64,000 nucleotides of DNA from Bradyrhizobium elkanii WSM2783 (GTDB lineage: Bacteria > Pseudomonadota > Alphaproteobacteria > Rhizobiales > Xanthobacteraceae), in contig NZ_AXAP01000005.1 of assembly GCF_000472865.1 (NCBI RefSeq), positions 146,394 through 210,393 on the forward strand, written 5' to 3'. Position 1 is the first letter of the stretch; each line of letters starts with the position of its first letter. The translations under genes and the position numbers were made by a program. This document shows, piece after piece, positions 1 through 9,419 of this stretch. Under the pieces are notes generated by a model. The model worked only from the letters and a program-made list of their open reading frames with translations. It had not been told where the DNA came from and did no database searches.

Positions 1-364
1 GGCCAAGCGCTTCCAGCCGCGCCAGCAATTCGACAAAGGAGAAGGGCTTGACCAGATAATCATCGCCGCCGGCGCGCAGGCCACGGACCCGATCATCGAC
101 CTCGCCGAGCGCGCTGATGATCAGGAAGGGAGCAGCGACGCCACCGTCGCGCAATTGACGCATGACCGTGAGGCCATCGATGTCGGGAAGCATGCGGTCG
201 ATCGTGATCACGGCATGATCGCGAGACGTGCCGCGCCGCAGCGCTTCGTTGCCGCTCGCGGCCAGATCCACCTCATAGCCGCTGCTCGTGAGTTGCTCGG
301 CGAGTTGGCCGGCAGTTTCCGCGTCGTCCTCGACGACGAGAATGCGGCGATGACCTGCCGTCAT
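1..364 (-). CDS. Two-component response regulator, receiver domain (3' end beyond the window)
   Basis: The minus-strand frame opens at an ATG (364-362) behind GGAAG and runs off the window's left edge. The visible 121 residues form a complete receiver domain: acidic pocket E12-D13-D14, phospho-acceptor D56 in TIDRMLPDIDG, the switch position S84, and the invariant K106 in YLVKPF. The truncated C-terminus should carry an output domain. The LVKPFSFVELLARLEAL ending is typical of OmpR/PhoB-family regulators, so a winged-helix DNA-binding domain is the likely continuation, but this is inference. A partner histidine kinase would be expected just beyond the edge. Confidence 0.9.
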   Translation of the reverse strand, partial: MTAGHRRILVVEDDAETAGQLAEQLTSSGYEVDLAASGNEALRRGTSRDHAVITIDRMLPDIDGLTVMRQLRDGGVAAPFLIISALGEVDDRVRGLRAGGDDYLVKPFSFVELLARLEALG

Positions 365-566
365 GGTGTTCTTCCGAATGACTGGCCACGAACGCGCGGC
401 GTTCCTGCAGTCCAGGACGTCGCGCAGCTGGCTTTGTCGGAGACGCTCATCGTACTCCGATGGTTGCGCGGGACGGCTCACATGAATGTGACGGTCACCC
501 AAGGCCCACCCGGCGAGGCCGCGCCGGAAGGTGCCGTGTCGCGCTCATCACACCGTGGTTCGGCAG

Positions 567-1175
567 TCAGTAGTAACCGTCGTACCCGCAGACGTTGACC
601 CACCGCAGCCCATAGCCCGTCCACACTTGGGTCCAGCAGTCGTCGTAGTAGCCAGCGTAGGCGGCGTAGCCGAAGGGCACGCCGATGAACGCAAAGCGAT
701 TGAAGCGGTTGCGGAAGAAGCGGTTATGGAAGCCATGCCGGAAGGCTGCGCTTCGAAAAGCTGCGCCTCGAAAGCCGGGGCTCGCGAAGCGCGGCGCGAA
801 TGCAGCATTCGCATTCGCGAACCGCGCACCGGCAAACCGCCCACCCACAAAACGCGGTCCTCCGCCGATGGCGCCGAAACGAGGACCGCCGCCGATAGCG
901 GCAAAACGCGGTCCTCCGCCCATGCCGCCGAAGCGCGTTCCTCCGCCTATGGCGTGCATCCCGCCTCCGAAGCCGCCGCCGCGGAAACCTCCGGCCATAC
1001 CACCGCCGCGGAAGCCTCCGCCCATGCCGCCGCCGTGAAAGCCGCCGCCCATGCCGCCGCCATGGAAGCCACCGCCGCCGCCCCCGAAGCCACCGCGAGC
1101 GAAGGCCGGCGACGCGAACGCAAGCGCGGTCGTGAGCGCACCCGCGATAAGGGAATTGACGAGCTTGCTCTTCAT
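567..1175 (-). CDS. Exported glycine-rich repeat protein
   Basis: This 202-residue protein starts at the ATG preceded by GGGAGGAATCGGG, not at an upstream in-frame codon. It opens with a clear signal peptide (MKSKLVNSLIAGALTTALAFASPAFA). A long run of Gly-rich units then follows (GGGFHGGGMGGGF-type, then GGGPRFGAI-type), then an Ala/Arg/Phe-rich stretch (FRNRFNRFAF), and it ends in a Tyr/Trp/Cys-rich tail with two cysteines. There are no catalytic motifs. Such proteins are common as small exported or envelope-associated proteins of rhizobia with unknown role. The repetitive DNA makes other frames look open, but the signal peptide and ribosome binding site mark this frame as real. Confidence 0.8.
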   Translation of the reverse strand: MKSKLVNSLIAGALTTALAFASPAFARGGFGGGGGGFHGGGMGGGFHGGGMGGGFRGGGMAGGFRGGGFGGGMHAIGGGTRFGGMGGGPRFAAIGGGPRFGAIGGGPRFVGGRFAGARFANANAAFAPRFASPGFRGAAFRSAAFRHGFHNRFFRNRFNRFAFIGVPFGYAAYAGYYDDCWTQVWTGYGLRWVNVCGYDGYY

Positions 1176-1280
1176 CCCGATTCCTCCCTGGTTGAATTGC
1201 AGCGACGCATCGCGTCGCAACAGGAGAACGATCAGGAGAGCTAAAAGCTCCTTCAACTTCAACTGACAAAGGCGACAGAT

Positions 1281-1310
1281 TCTGACACGGAAGTTAGCTT
1301 CCGTGTCAGA
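1281..1310 (-). terminator. Strong hairpin after tex
   Basis: A perfect 13-bp stem (TCTGACACGGAAG / CTTCCGTGTCAGA) with a 4-nt loop lies 15 nt beyond the tex stop codon. There is no long U-run, so it may be an imperfect intrinsic terminator or a 3'-end stabilising hairpin. Confidence 0.6.
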
Positions 1311-1324
1311 CTAAGCAGTTCCGC

Positions 1325-3646
1325 TCAGCGTAACGGCTTGCCGTTCTTCTCGCTGGCGCGGCGGAAGGCGTCGGCGAAGGCGTTGCCGGGTTGTTCTTGC
1401 TTGCGCGGGGCGGAGGACGTCATTGGCCCGCGAACACGGTCGCTCGACGAGCCCTTCGAATCCTTCTTGCCGGTCTCATCATCGAGCCGCAGCGTCAGCG
1501 CGATGCGCTTGCGGGCGACTTCGACGTCGAGCACCTTCACCTTGACGATGTCGCCGGGTTTGACGACCTCGCGTGGATCCTTGATGAAGGTCCTGGACAT
1601 CGCCGAGATGTGCACCAGACCGTCCTGATGCACGCCGATATCGACGAAGGCGCCGAAGGCGGCGACATTGGTGACGGTGCCCTCGAGGATCATGCCGACT
1701 CTGAGGTCCTTGATCTCCTCGACGCCTTCCTTGAACACCGCGGCCTTGAACGCCGGACGGGGATCGCGGCCGGGCTTTTCCAGTTCGCGCAGGATGTCGG
1801 TGACCGTCGGCAGACCAAAGGTCTCGTCCACGAACGACTGCGGCTTCAACTGGCGCATGATCTCGCTGTTGCCGATCAGAGCCTTGATGTCGCTCTTGGT
1901 CGCCGTGAGAATCCGGCGCACCACCGGATAGGCCTCGGGGTGCACGCCCGAGGCATCGAGCGGATCCTCGCCGTCGTTGATGCGCAGGAAGCCCGCGCAT
2001 TGCTCGAAGGCCTTCGGCCCCAGCCGCGGCACCTCCTTCAGCGCCTTGCGCGACTTGAACGGGCCATTCGAGTCGCGGTGCTGCACGATGCTTTGCGCCA
2101 AGCCCGGGCCGATGCCCGACACCCGCGACAGCAGCGGCACGGAGGCGGTGTTGACATCGACGCCGACGGCATTCACGCAGTCTTCCACGACGGCGTCGAG
2201 CGAGCGTGCGAGCTTGCTCTCGCCGAGATCGTGCTGATACTGGCCGACGCCGATCGCCTTGGGATCGATCTTCACGAGTTCGGCGAGCGGATCCTGCAGG
2301 CGCCGCGCGATCGACACCGCGCCGCGCAGGGTGACGTCGAGCCCCGGTAGTTCCTCGGATGCATAGGCCGAAGCCGAATAGACCGAAGCGCCGGCCTCCG
2401 AGACGACGATCTTCGTCATATTCAGGTCCGGCAGCCGCTTCACCAGTTCGGTTGCGAGCTTATCGGTCTCGCGCGAGGCGGTGCCGTTGCCGATCGCGAT
2501 CAGGTTGACGCGGTGCTGAATCGCGAGCTTGCCGAGGATCGCGAGCGCCTCATCCCACTGGCGCTGCGGCTCGTGCGGATAGACCGCTGTCGTCGCCAAT
2601 ACCTTGCCGGTCGCATCGACGACGGCGACCTTGACGCCGGTGCGATAGCCGGGATCGAGCCCCATGGTGACGCGCGCGCCGGCCGGCGCCGCCAGCAGCA
2701 GGTCGCGCAGGTTGGAAGCGAACACCCGCACGCCTTCGGTCTCCGCCGCGGTCCACAGCCGCATGCGCAGGTCGATGTTGAGATGCACCTGGATCTTGGT
2801 GCGCCACGCCCAGCGCACGGTTTCGATCAGCCATTTGTCGCCGGGACGGCCGAGATCGGAAATGGCGAAGCGCTTCATAATCTTCAATTCGTAAGCGCTG
2901 GGCACGCCAGCCACCGGCGGCTCAGCCTCCGGCTGCATCTGCAGATCGAGAATCTCCTCCTTCTCGCCGCGGAACAGCGCCAGGATGCGGTGCGACGGCA
3001 GCTTGTGCAGCGGCTCGCTGAAGTCGAAATAGTCCTTGAACTTTTCGCCCTCGGTCTTCTTGCCCTTGCGCACGGTCGAGACCATGCGCGCGTTCGCCCA
3101 CACCTCCTCGCGCAGCGCGCCGATCAGATCGGCATCCTCGTCGAAGCGCTCGACCAGGATCGCGCGCGCGCCTTCCAGCGCCGCGGCCACGTCGGCCACC
3201 CCCTTGTCGGCATCGACAAAGGCTGCCGCCTGCGCTTTCGGATCATGCTGCGGCTGCGTCATCAACAGCTCGGACAACGGTTCGAGCCCGGCTTCCTTGG
3301 CGATCTCGGCCTTGGTGCGGCGCTTCGGCTTGTAGGGAAGATAGATATCCTCGAGACGCGCCTTGTTGTCGGCAGCCATGATCTGCGCTTCGAGCGCGGC
3401 ATCGAGCTTGCCCTGCTCGCGGATCGAATTGAGGATCGCGGTGCGGCGCTCCTCGAGTTCGCGCAGATAGGTGAGCCGTTCTTCCAGCGTGCGCAACTGC
3501 GCGTCATCGAGCGCGCCGGTCAATTCCTTGCGATAGCGGGCAATGAACGGCACCGTGGCGCCGCCGTCGAGCAGCGTGACGGCCGCCTCGACCTGCTGCT
3601 CGCGCACGCCAAGCTCTTGCGCAATCTGCTGATGAATCTTTGCCAC
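1325..3646 (-). CDS. tex: Tex-family RNA-binding transcription accessory protein
   Basis: A 773-residue protein of full family length. It has an N-terminal helical region ([26 protein letters not shown]), a YqgF/RNase H-like domain around residue 330 ([18 protein letters not shown]), helix-hairpin-helix motifs ([19 protein letters not shown]), and a C-terminal S1 RNA-binding domain ([26 protein letters not shown]). Tex proteins bind nucleic acid and the transcription machinery in the cytoplasm, and their precise role is unsettled. The start is a GTG at 3646-3644 behind AGGGGA. The last 50 residues are a Ser/Lys-rich, probably disordered tail. Confidence 0.96.
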   Translation of the reverse strand: MAKIHQQIAQELGVREQQVEAAVTLLDGGATVPFIARYRKELTGALDDAQLRTLEERLTYLRELEERRTAILNSIREQGKLDAALEAQIMAADNKARLEDIYLPYKPKRRTKAEIAKEAGLEPLSELLMTQPQHDPKAQAAAFVDADKGVADVAAALEGARAILVERFDEDADLIGALREEVWANARMVSTVRKGKKTEGEKFKDYFDFSEPLHKLPSHRILALFRGEKEEILDLQMQPEAEPPVAGVPSAYELKIMKRFAISDLGRPGDKWLIETVRWAWRTKIQVHLNIDLRMRLWTAAETEGVRVFASNLRDLLLAAPAGARVTMGLDPGYRTGVKVAVVDATGKVLATTAVYPHEPQRQWDEALAILGKLAIQHRVNLIAIGNGTASRETDKLATELVKRLPDLNMTKIVVSEAGASVYSASAYASEELPGLDVTLRGAVSIARRLQDPLAELVKIDPKAIGVGQYQHDLGESKLARSLDAVVEDCVNAVGVDVNTASVPLLSRVSGIGPGLAQSIVQHRDSNGPFKSRKALKEVPRLGPKAFEQCAGFLRINDGEDPLDASGVHPEAYPVVRRILTATKSDIKALIGNSEIMRQLKPQSFVDETFGLPTVTDILRELEKPGRDPRPAFKAAVFKEGVEEIKDLRVGMILEGTVTNVAAFGAFVDIGVHQDGLVHISAMSRTFIKDPREVVKPGDIVKVKVLDVEVARKRIALTLRLDDETGKKDSKGSSSDRVRGPMTSSAPRKQEQPGNAFADAFRRASEKNGKPLR

Positions 3647-3890
3647 GCAATTCCCCTGAACAACTTCGACGCAACCGAACCGCCGGTCGCGAGGCGCCGC
3701 TTATGGACCATGCCCGCCGATTTGATCAAGCGGCGGTGAGAGACAGTTCACAAGCGCGGCCCGCGCGAACGGCGAATCGGTATCGCGGTCTGTGCGCCGT
3801 CAATCTGCCGAAGATGTGTCGAATCGTCTTCCAGCGAAGTGCTCGAAGATTTCCTGCCTGGCCCGCTTGACGAACGGCACGTTTCATGAT

Positions 3891-3905
3891 GTTCTTTTTT
3901 TGTTC
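3891..3905 (+). promoter_or_regulatory. Candidate LexA/SOS box (GTTC-N7-GTTC)
   Basis: The sequence GTTC, seven T residues, GTTC matches the direct-repeat SOS box described for alphaproteobacterial LexA. It lies 33 nt upstream of the ATG of the ClpS-AAA fusion gene, a suitable promoter position. It is a single site found by eye and its chance occurrence cannot be excluded. Confidence 0.55.
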
Positions 3906-3938
3906 TTTCGATCTTAAGTTGCGTTAAAGAGGTATTTC

Positions 3939-5663
3939 ATGGACGACGGGTATACCGGCGCCGAATCGTTTCAGTTTACCTTCCACAATGATGATACGCC
4001 TCGAGAGTTCGTCAGAGAGCTCTTGCGCGCCGTGTTCGGCAAGTCGGAGCGGGAGGCGATCCTGTTCGCGGCGGAGATCGACCAGCAGGGCAGCGCGACC
4101 TGTGGCCCCTATCCGTCTCGGGTCGCCGCGGCCTTATGGAAAACCGCGCAACAACGCATCAACGCGGCCGGGCATGGTCTTCAGATCACCAGCGAAGCGG
4201 TAAGGACCAGCGGCCCCTGCGATTTGTGCGGCGCGCCGCCGCCGGTGCAGGAGGTGCAGCTCGACGACAAGATCGCCTGCCTCTGCAGCGACTGCCTGCT
4301 CGCGGCAAGGGATGCATCCGAAAAATTGCAGGGCGACGAGTTCAGATACACATACGTCGCGATCGATTGGCATTTTGCCGGCATTCCACGCAATCAGCTC
4401 GTGACGCGGGCGCGCGGCTTTCCGGGTCACATGCGTGCGGACGTTCAGGTCGCGCTGGATCGATTGCTCTCTTCACCGATCCACTTCTTCGGCGTTCACG
4501 AAGAATATCGCTACGAGACGCTGACCTTTGCGGGATTGATGAACGACGGGCGCAATGCGCCAGTGATCGCTCCCCCGCAGTACTATGACGTCGATGTCGG
4601 CGAGCCGGCAGCGGTAAAGTGTCTCAACAACGGATTGTGGCTGTGCCGCGCCGGCGAACTTCGCTACGCGGTGCTGCTGTCCATTTATCGCGAATCCCGC
4701 AACGAGGACGCGATCCGGATCGAGATCGCGGTGCCGACCGGCGCAGCCGGCGACACCTTCGTTCAGCGCTGTTTTTCGGAGCTCGAGCAAGCGGTGCAGG
4801 CAGCGCGCTCCTATCGCGGCAAGGTTCTTTCGCTCGACGGCGGAGCTGAATATCGCGGACGTTCAAGGGGCATAACGGTGCACCGGCTGCCGCCCGTCGA
4901 TCGCGAGGCCGTTATCCTGCCTGAACCGACCCTAAGACTGCTTGAACGCAACGTGCTGAACTTTGTCGGCAGCCGCGACGCGCTGCGCCGGCTTGGCCAG
5001 TCGACGCGCAAGGGCATCCTGCTCTATGGGCCGCCGGGCACTGGCAAGACTCACACCATCCGCTATCTCGCCACCAATCTGCCGGGACATACGACGCTGA
5101 TCATCACCGCCGAACAGATCGGGCTGCTCGAAGCTTACATGAATCTGGCGCGACTGCTGCAGCCGACGATGGTCGTGATCGAGGACGTGGACCTGATCGC
5201 CGTCGACCGCGAGTTGATGGGTCCGTGCGAGGAATCGCTGCTCAACAAGCTGCTGAACGAGATGGACGGATTGAAGGAGGATGCCGACATCCTGTTCGTG
5301 CTCACCACCAACCGTCCCGAAGAGCTTGAAAGCGCGCTGGCCGGCCGGCCCGGCCGCATCGACCAGGCGATCGAGGTGCCGCTGCCGGATGCGATCGGCC
5401 GCGGCAAGCTGGTGCGGCTCTACGGCAGGAGCCTGCCGCTCGAGGACAGCATCGTCGACGAGGGGGTGCGGCGCACCGACGGCGTCAGCGCCGCCTTCAT
5501 CAAGGAGCTGATGCGACGCCTCGCGCAGGCCAGCATCGCGCGCGACGGTGGCAAGTCGGTAATATCAGCCGACATCGACGAGGCGCTCGACGACATGCTG
5601 TTCGCCGGCGGCCGGCTCAATGTGAAATTGCTCGGCGGCGCGCAGGAGATGGCCGCGGAGTGA
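3939..5663 (+). CDS. ClpS-like / C4 zinc finger / AAA+ ATPase fusion protein
   Basis: A 574-residue protein with an unusual architecture. Residues 12-88 align by eye with the ClpS N-recognin fold (FHNDDTPREFVRELL, then GSATCGPYPSRVAAALWKTA). Residues 94-119 hold a Cys4 cluster (CDLC ... CLCSDC) resembling the ClpX zinc-binding domain. A middle region of about 220 residues is unfamiliar. The C-terminal part is a classical AAA+ module with Walker A GPPGTGKT (364-371), Walker B VVIED (412-416), sensor-1 N458 and arginines in GRPGRID. Compared with ClpS, NDDYTP has lost the Tyr and the pocket His appears replaced by Asp, so classical N-degron binding may be altered. A likely role is ATP-driven unfolding or remodelling of selected proteins. 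A candidate SOS box precedes it and an alkB-like gene follows. Confidence 0.85.
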   Translation: MDDGYTGAESFQFTFHNDDTPREFVRELLRAVFGKSEREAILFAAEIDQQGSATCGPYPSRVAAALWKTAQQRINAAGHGLQITSEAVRTSGPCDLCGAPPPVQEVQLDDKIACLCSDCLLAARDASEKLQGDEFRYTYVAIDWHFAGIPRNQLVTRARGFPGHMRADVQVALDRLLSSPIHFFGVHEEYRYETLTFAGLMNDGRNAPVIAPPQYYDVDVGEPAAVKCLNNGLWLCRAGELRYAVLLSIYRESRNEDAIRIEIAVPTGAAGDTFVQRCFSELEQAVQAARSYRGKVLSLDGGAEYRGRSRGITVHRLPPVDREAVILPEPTLRLLERNVLNFVGSRDALRRLGQSTRKGILLYGPPGTGKTHTIRYLATNLPGHTTLIITAEQIGLLEAYMNLARLLQPTMVVIEDVDLIAVDRELMGPCEESLLNKLLNEMDGLKEDADILFVLTTNRPEELESALAGRPGRIDQAIEVPLPDAIGRGKLVRLYGRSLPLEDSIVDEGVRRTDGVSAAFIKELMRRLAQASIARDGGKSVISADIDEALDDMLFAGGRLNVKLLGGAQEMAAE

Positions 5664-5786
5664 CGCGCCCTGGGTGGAGGGCCGTCGCGCGGACTCCGGT
5701 TGGAGCGACGGCGGCGGGCCCCTTCTTTCGGCGCCGCTCCACCCTATATCAGGGCTGCCCCTCGCACGCTCAGAAGGACCGCCGGC

Positions 5787-6353
5787 TTGACCGAGCAGCT
5801 CGCCTTATTTGCCGACAATTCCTCCGCGCCGGAGGGATTGCGCTATGCCGCCGATTTCATTTCGTCCGAGGTCGAGCGGGAACTGATCGCGCGCATCGCG
5901 GCGCTGCCGCTGCAGCCGTTCCAGTTCGGCCAATATCAGGGCAAGCGGCGCGTGGCTTCGTTCGGCTTCCGCTATGATTATACGGAGCGACGGCTGCGTG
6001 AGGCCGATTTCATCCCGGACTGGCTCAGCCCCGTGATCGAGCGGGTCGAGGCCTTCGGCGGACCAGGCACCGAGATCGCGCAGGTGCTCTGCACCGAATA
6101 CGACACCGGCGTCGGCATCGGCTGGCATCGCGACAAACCACATTACGACCGGGTCTTCGGCCTGTCGCTGGGATCGCCATGCAAGTTCCGCTTCCGCCGC
6201 CCAGCCGGTGACAAGTGGGAACGCTTCACCTTGGAGGCGCAGCCCCGATCGATCTACCTGCTCTCGGGTGAGGCAAGGCAAGTCTGGGAGCACAGCATTC
6301 CAGCCGTCGAGGCGCCGCGCTATTCCATTACGTTCCGCACCATGCGGGACTAG
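5787..6353 (+). CDS. alkB: AlkB-like 2-oxoglutarate/Fe(II)-dependent dioxygenase
   Basis: This 188-residue protein of the AlkB superfamily is predicted to demethylate alkylated nucleic-acid bases oxidatively. It shows the Fe-binding H-x-D (GIGWHRDKPHY), the jelly-roll stretch GSPCKFRFRRP, the distal His (VWEHSIPAVEAPRYSITFR) and the Arg pair in FRTMRD that would bind 2-oxoglutarate. I chose the TTG at 5787 because AGAAGGA lies 8 nt upstream and the residues before it are not family-like. It lies 123 nt after the ClpS-AAA fusion gene, which has an SOS box, so co-regulation in DNA damage is plausible but not shown. Confidence 0.88.
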   Translation: MTEQLALFADNSSAPEGLRYAADFISSEVERELIARIAALPLQPFQFGQYQGKRRVASFGFRYDYTERRLREADFIPDWLSPVIERVEAFGGPGTEIAQVLCTEYDTGVGIGWHRDKPHYDRVFGLSLGSPCKFRFRRPAGDKWERFTLEAQPRSIYLLSGEARQVWEHSIPAVEAPRYSITFRTMRD

Positions 6354-6371
6354 TCGCGAGGGACGCTTCGA

Positions 6372-6489
6372 TCACCTCTCCCACAGGGAGAGGTCGGCGC
6401 GCAGCGCCGGGTGAGGGGTTCCGGTCCCGCGATAGAGCAGATCCCCTCACCCGCGCCTTCGGCGCGACCTCTCCCTATGGGAGAGGTGA
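6372..6489. repeat. Palindromic intergenic repeat, family A copy 1
   Basis: An overall symmetrical element: TCACCTCTCCC...GGGAGAGGTGA at the ends, each half containing its own small hairpin and an inner GGTGAGGGG/CCCCTCACC pair. Four related copies occur at 13341, 15984, 40958 and 46478. All sit between genes, which fits a REP/ERIC-like non-autonomous repeat. Confidence 0.85.
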
Positions 6490-6533
6490 AGCAAGAACTG
6501 CTACACTCCACCTGATTCAGCACCAGGAGCCTC

Positions 6534-7790
6534 ATGGCACGACGAACCGGTAGCGCCGATCTTCCGCTCCATAACGGGCGCGTGCCCGCGTGGCTCGGCC
6601 AGCGCATGTCGGCGCTCGGCGCGATCATCACGCAGGCGATCGTCCACCATTACGGGCGCGAGGAGTTCCTGCAGCGGCTCGCCCATCCGTTCTGGTTCCA
6701 ATCCTTCGGCGCGGTCATGGGGATGGACTGGCATTCCTCTGGAATCACCACCTCGGTGATCGGCGCATTAAAGCGCGGGCTCGCGCCGCTGCAAGACGAG
6801 CTTGGCATCTATGTCTGCGGCGGCCGCGGCAGCAACTCGCGCCGCACGCCGGACGAATTGACCGCGCTCGGCGAACGCACCGGCTTCGATAGCGTGGCGC
6901 TGACGCGTGCCAGCCGGCTGGTGGCCAAGGTCGACAGCGCCGCCGTCCAGGACGGCTTCGAGCTTTATTTGCACGGGTTCTTCGTCACCGAGGACGGCAA
7001 GTGGACCGTGGTGCAGCAGGGCATGAACGGCGATAAGCGGCAGGCGCGCCGCTATCATTGGCATTCCGAAACTCTGAAGAGCTTCGTCGACGAGCCGCAC
7101 AGCGCCATCGATGGTCCCGCGCAGGGCGAGATCATCAACCTGACCGACCATCGCGCCGAACGCTCGCGCTCGGCGCAGCTCGATCTGCTCGGCGCGCTCG
7201 GGCCCGACGGCATCGCGCGCGAATATGCCGCGCTGTCGAAACAGCCCGATGCGCAGCCGGAGCTGCCGCATTTGATCATGTCCGCGCATCATGACGTCCG
7301 CGCCAGCGACGTGTTCACGCGCCGCCTGCACGGCACGCTGGCGGCGGCCGCCGAATGCGGCCCGCGCGATTTTCCGGAATTGCTGCTGACGCCGGGCGTC
7401 GGCGCGCGCACCGTGCAGTCGCTCGCGATGGTCGCCGAGGTCGTCCACGGCGCACCCTACCGGTTCAAGGATCCCGCGCGGTTTTCGCTCGCCCATGGCG
7501 GCAAGGACCGCCATCCCTATCCGGTGCCGATCAAGGTCTATGACGAGACCATCCGCGTGCTGAAATCCGCCGTGCAGCAGGCGAGCCTTGGCCGCGACGA
7601 AGAGATGCAGGCATTCAAGCGCCTCGACAGTCAGGCGCGCCTCTTGGAGCGAACCGCAACCGGCCCATCGTTCGATGCGTTCGTCGCGCAAGAGCGCAAC
7701 CGATCGCCCGCGCTCGGCGGCCGCTCGGTGTTCGGATGGGAAGCGGAGATCGCCGGCAGCAAACGCGCGACGCCGGGCAAATCGAAGTAG
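6534..7790 (+). CDS. DUF763 family protein
   Basis: This 418-residue protein belongs to the DUF763 family as I recognise it from the N-terminal signature (TGSADLPLHNGRVPAWLGQRM), the GMDWHSSGITTSVIGALKRG segment and the conserved GRGSNSRRTPDEL. The function of the family is not established. It contains no signal peptide or membrane segment, so it is probably cytoplasmic. An AGGAG lies just upstream of the ATG. It is flanked by repeat family A copy 1 and converges on the CYTH-CHAD gene, so it is probably transcribed alone. Confidence 0.85.
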   Translation: MARRTGSADLPLHNGRVPAWLGQRMSALGAIITQAIVHHYGREEFLQRLAHPFWFQSFGAVMGMDWHSSGITTSVIGALKRGLAPLQDELGIYVCGGRGSNSRRTPDELTALGERTGFDSVALTRASRLVAKVDSAAVQDGFELYLHGFFVTEDGKWTVVQQGMNGDKRQARRYHWHSETLKSFVDEPHSAIDGPAQGEIINLTDHRAERSRSAQLDLLGALGPDGIAREYAALSKQPDAQPELPHLIMSAHHDVRASDVFTRRLHGTLAAAAECGPRDFPELLLTPGVGARTVQSLAMVAEVVHGAPYRFKDPARFSLAHGGKDRHPYPVPIKVYDETIRVLKSAVQQASLGRDEEMQAFKRLDSQARLLERTATGPSFDAFVAQERNRSPALGGRSVFGWEAEIAGSKRATPGKSK

Positions 7791-7802
7791 ACGCAGTCGG
7801 TT

Positions 7803-9308
7803 TCACACCACTTGCAGCCGATGTGCCTCCTTGAGCGCTGTCTTCATCAGCGGCCTGACCGCCTTGTCCTCCCGGCCAACCACGACGCCGGCCGCGAGCG
7901 CGCGGGCCCGCCTGTTCTCGCGCGGCGCCTGCAGCGCTGCCGCCAGCGCCATCTTCCGATGTGCAACAAAGTCGTTCAGCGCGCCGAGCGCATCCTGGAT
8001 CTTCTTGAGATGGCTGGACAGGCGCTTGAGCCTCTTTCGCTCGCGCTTGGCCGGAAAAAGCGACTCAAAAAAGTCCACCGCATACCTGATCTTCTTGATC
8101 CTGATCCGGAGCTTGTGCCGCGCGCGCGGCTGCAGGCGGTCAAGGTGCCGGCCTTGCTTGCGCGCCTTCCTGGTGCGACGGTGCAAGACGTCGGCCGCAA
8201 ATTTTTCGATCGGAACATGCATATGTTCGTTCGCCGAAGCCGGCTTCGACTCGACCCACTCCAGCGTGTCGACCAGCAGCCTACGGAACCGTTCCGAGTT
8301 CACCGCCCTCTTCGCGCGCGCAAGGGCATCGGCGCGCTTCTCGTCGAACTCGTCCTTGATGGCCCTGCCGCCGCGGCTCAGCGCGCGGTCATGCGTGACC
8401 GGCTCGACCTGCTCCTTGATGAAAACATCGATTTCTCGCGCTGGCGCGAGCTCAGCCGTGAGCCACTTCAGTTCGCGCTTGACGGCTGCCGTTCCAGCAC
8501 CAGGCAGCACCTTCGAAAACAGCGAGATTGCCGCGCGGAGCCTGCGCAGCCCGACCCGCATCTGGTGAACGCCTTCCGCATCAAGATTGCGGACCGCATC
8601 CGCATTTCCGGAGAAATGACGAACCGTCGCGCGGGAGATGACCTGGAACGCCTCGCCCGCCGTCATGTCGGCGGAGAGTTCGATCGGCTCAGCGGAAACG
8701 ACCTGTTCCTCCCTGCCCTGCGCGAGGCCATAGCCGCGGTCCGATTTTGACCGCAGGTCGAGCTCGGCTCCCGACCGTCGCTCGATCGCTCTGGCAACAC
8801 GGAACAGGTCGGCAAGCCGGCCGCTCTTCAGCTCGAGTTCGAGTTCCTCGATGGGGCTCGCACGATGGCCGGCAATGATCTTCCCTCGATCGATGGCGAG
8901 TTCGATCTCGCTCCTCCTGGTGCGGACGGGAACGGTGGTGCGATGAACCGCCGTCTTGAATACGGGCTTCAGCTTGCGGCGCAGCTTTCCGTTGGCGAGC
9001 GGCTCGAGCGGCGTGTCGTCGACCTCACGAAGGTCCGGCGCGTCGTCCTTGATCTCCGCTTCCCATTCGCCTCGGCCAAACTGCGCGCCGTTCGCCGACT
9101 TGATCGTCTGGATGTTCGTGCTGCCGTTTTGCCGCACCCGAAGCGTCAGACCGCGGCTCTTCAGCTTGTGCTTCCCGGTATCGAAATAGGTCGAGACAAG
9201 ATCGCTGTCCGATCGCTCACCCATTTTTCCACCGGGAATGCGCCAGCCGGCGAGAGATTTGAGGTCGCGCGCGCCGACGCGGAATTTCAGTTCCGTCTCG
9301 ACAGCCAT
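7803..9308 (-). CDS. CYTH-CHAD domain protein (inorganic triphosphatase-like)
   Basis: A 501-residue two-domain protein. The N-terminus begins MAVETELKFRV, the ExExK signature of CYTH triphosphate-tunnel enzymes, with further alternating charged strands to about residue 200. The C-terminal half is a CHAD helical domain containing VHQMRVGLRRLRAAI and KLRIRIKKIRYAVDFFE, conserved His- and Arg-rich helices thought to bind polyphosphate. Family members hydrolyse inorganic triphosphate or associate with polyphosphate. The start at 9308 was preferred over an upstream codon because the family signature begins there. It converges with the DUF763 gene. Confidence 0.9.
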   Translation of the reverse strand: MAVETELKFRVGARDLKSLAGWRIPGGKMGERSDSDLVSTYFDTGKHKLKSRGLTLRVRQNGSTNIQTIKSANGAQFGRGEWEAEIKDDAPDLREVDDTPLEPLANGKLRRKLKPVFKTAVHRTTVPVRTRRSEIELAIDRGKIIAGHRASPIEELELELKSGRLADLFRVARAIERRSGAELDLRSKSDRGYGLAQGREEQVVSAEPIELSADMTAGEAFQVISRATVRHFSGNADAVRNLDAEGVHQMRVGLRRLRAAISLFSKVLPGAGTAAVKRELKWLTAELAPAREIDVFIKEQVEPVTHDRALSRGGRAIKDEFDEKRADALARAKRAVNSERFRRLLVDTLEWVESKPASANEHMHVPIEKFAADVLHRRTRKARKQGRHLDRLQPRARHKLRIRIKKIRYAVDFFESLFPAKRERKRLKRLSSHLKKIQDALGALNDFVAHRKMALAAALQAPRENRRARALAAGVVVGREDKAVRPLMKTALKEAHRLQVV

Positions 9309-9419
9309 GCTTGCTCCGTACTGCTGTTGGATGCGGACTGCGCAAGTCCCAGCGCTACAACGCCGAGAACGGTGAAGAGTGCCGTGGCCCGGCAATCATC
9401 GTTCCAGCACAGCACCCCA

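Noticed and set aside
531..1244. Ala/Glu-rich open frames in the glycine-repeat region
   Set aside because: They are the alternate frames of a GGC/GGT repeat. Only the minus-strand frame has a signal peptide and ribosome binding site.
2513..3739. Open frame of about 400 codons antisense to tex
   Set aside because: The tex protein is unmistakable over its full length; the antisense frame is a composition artefact.
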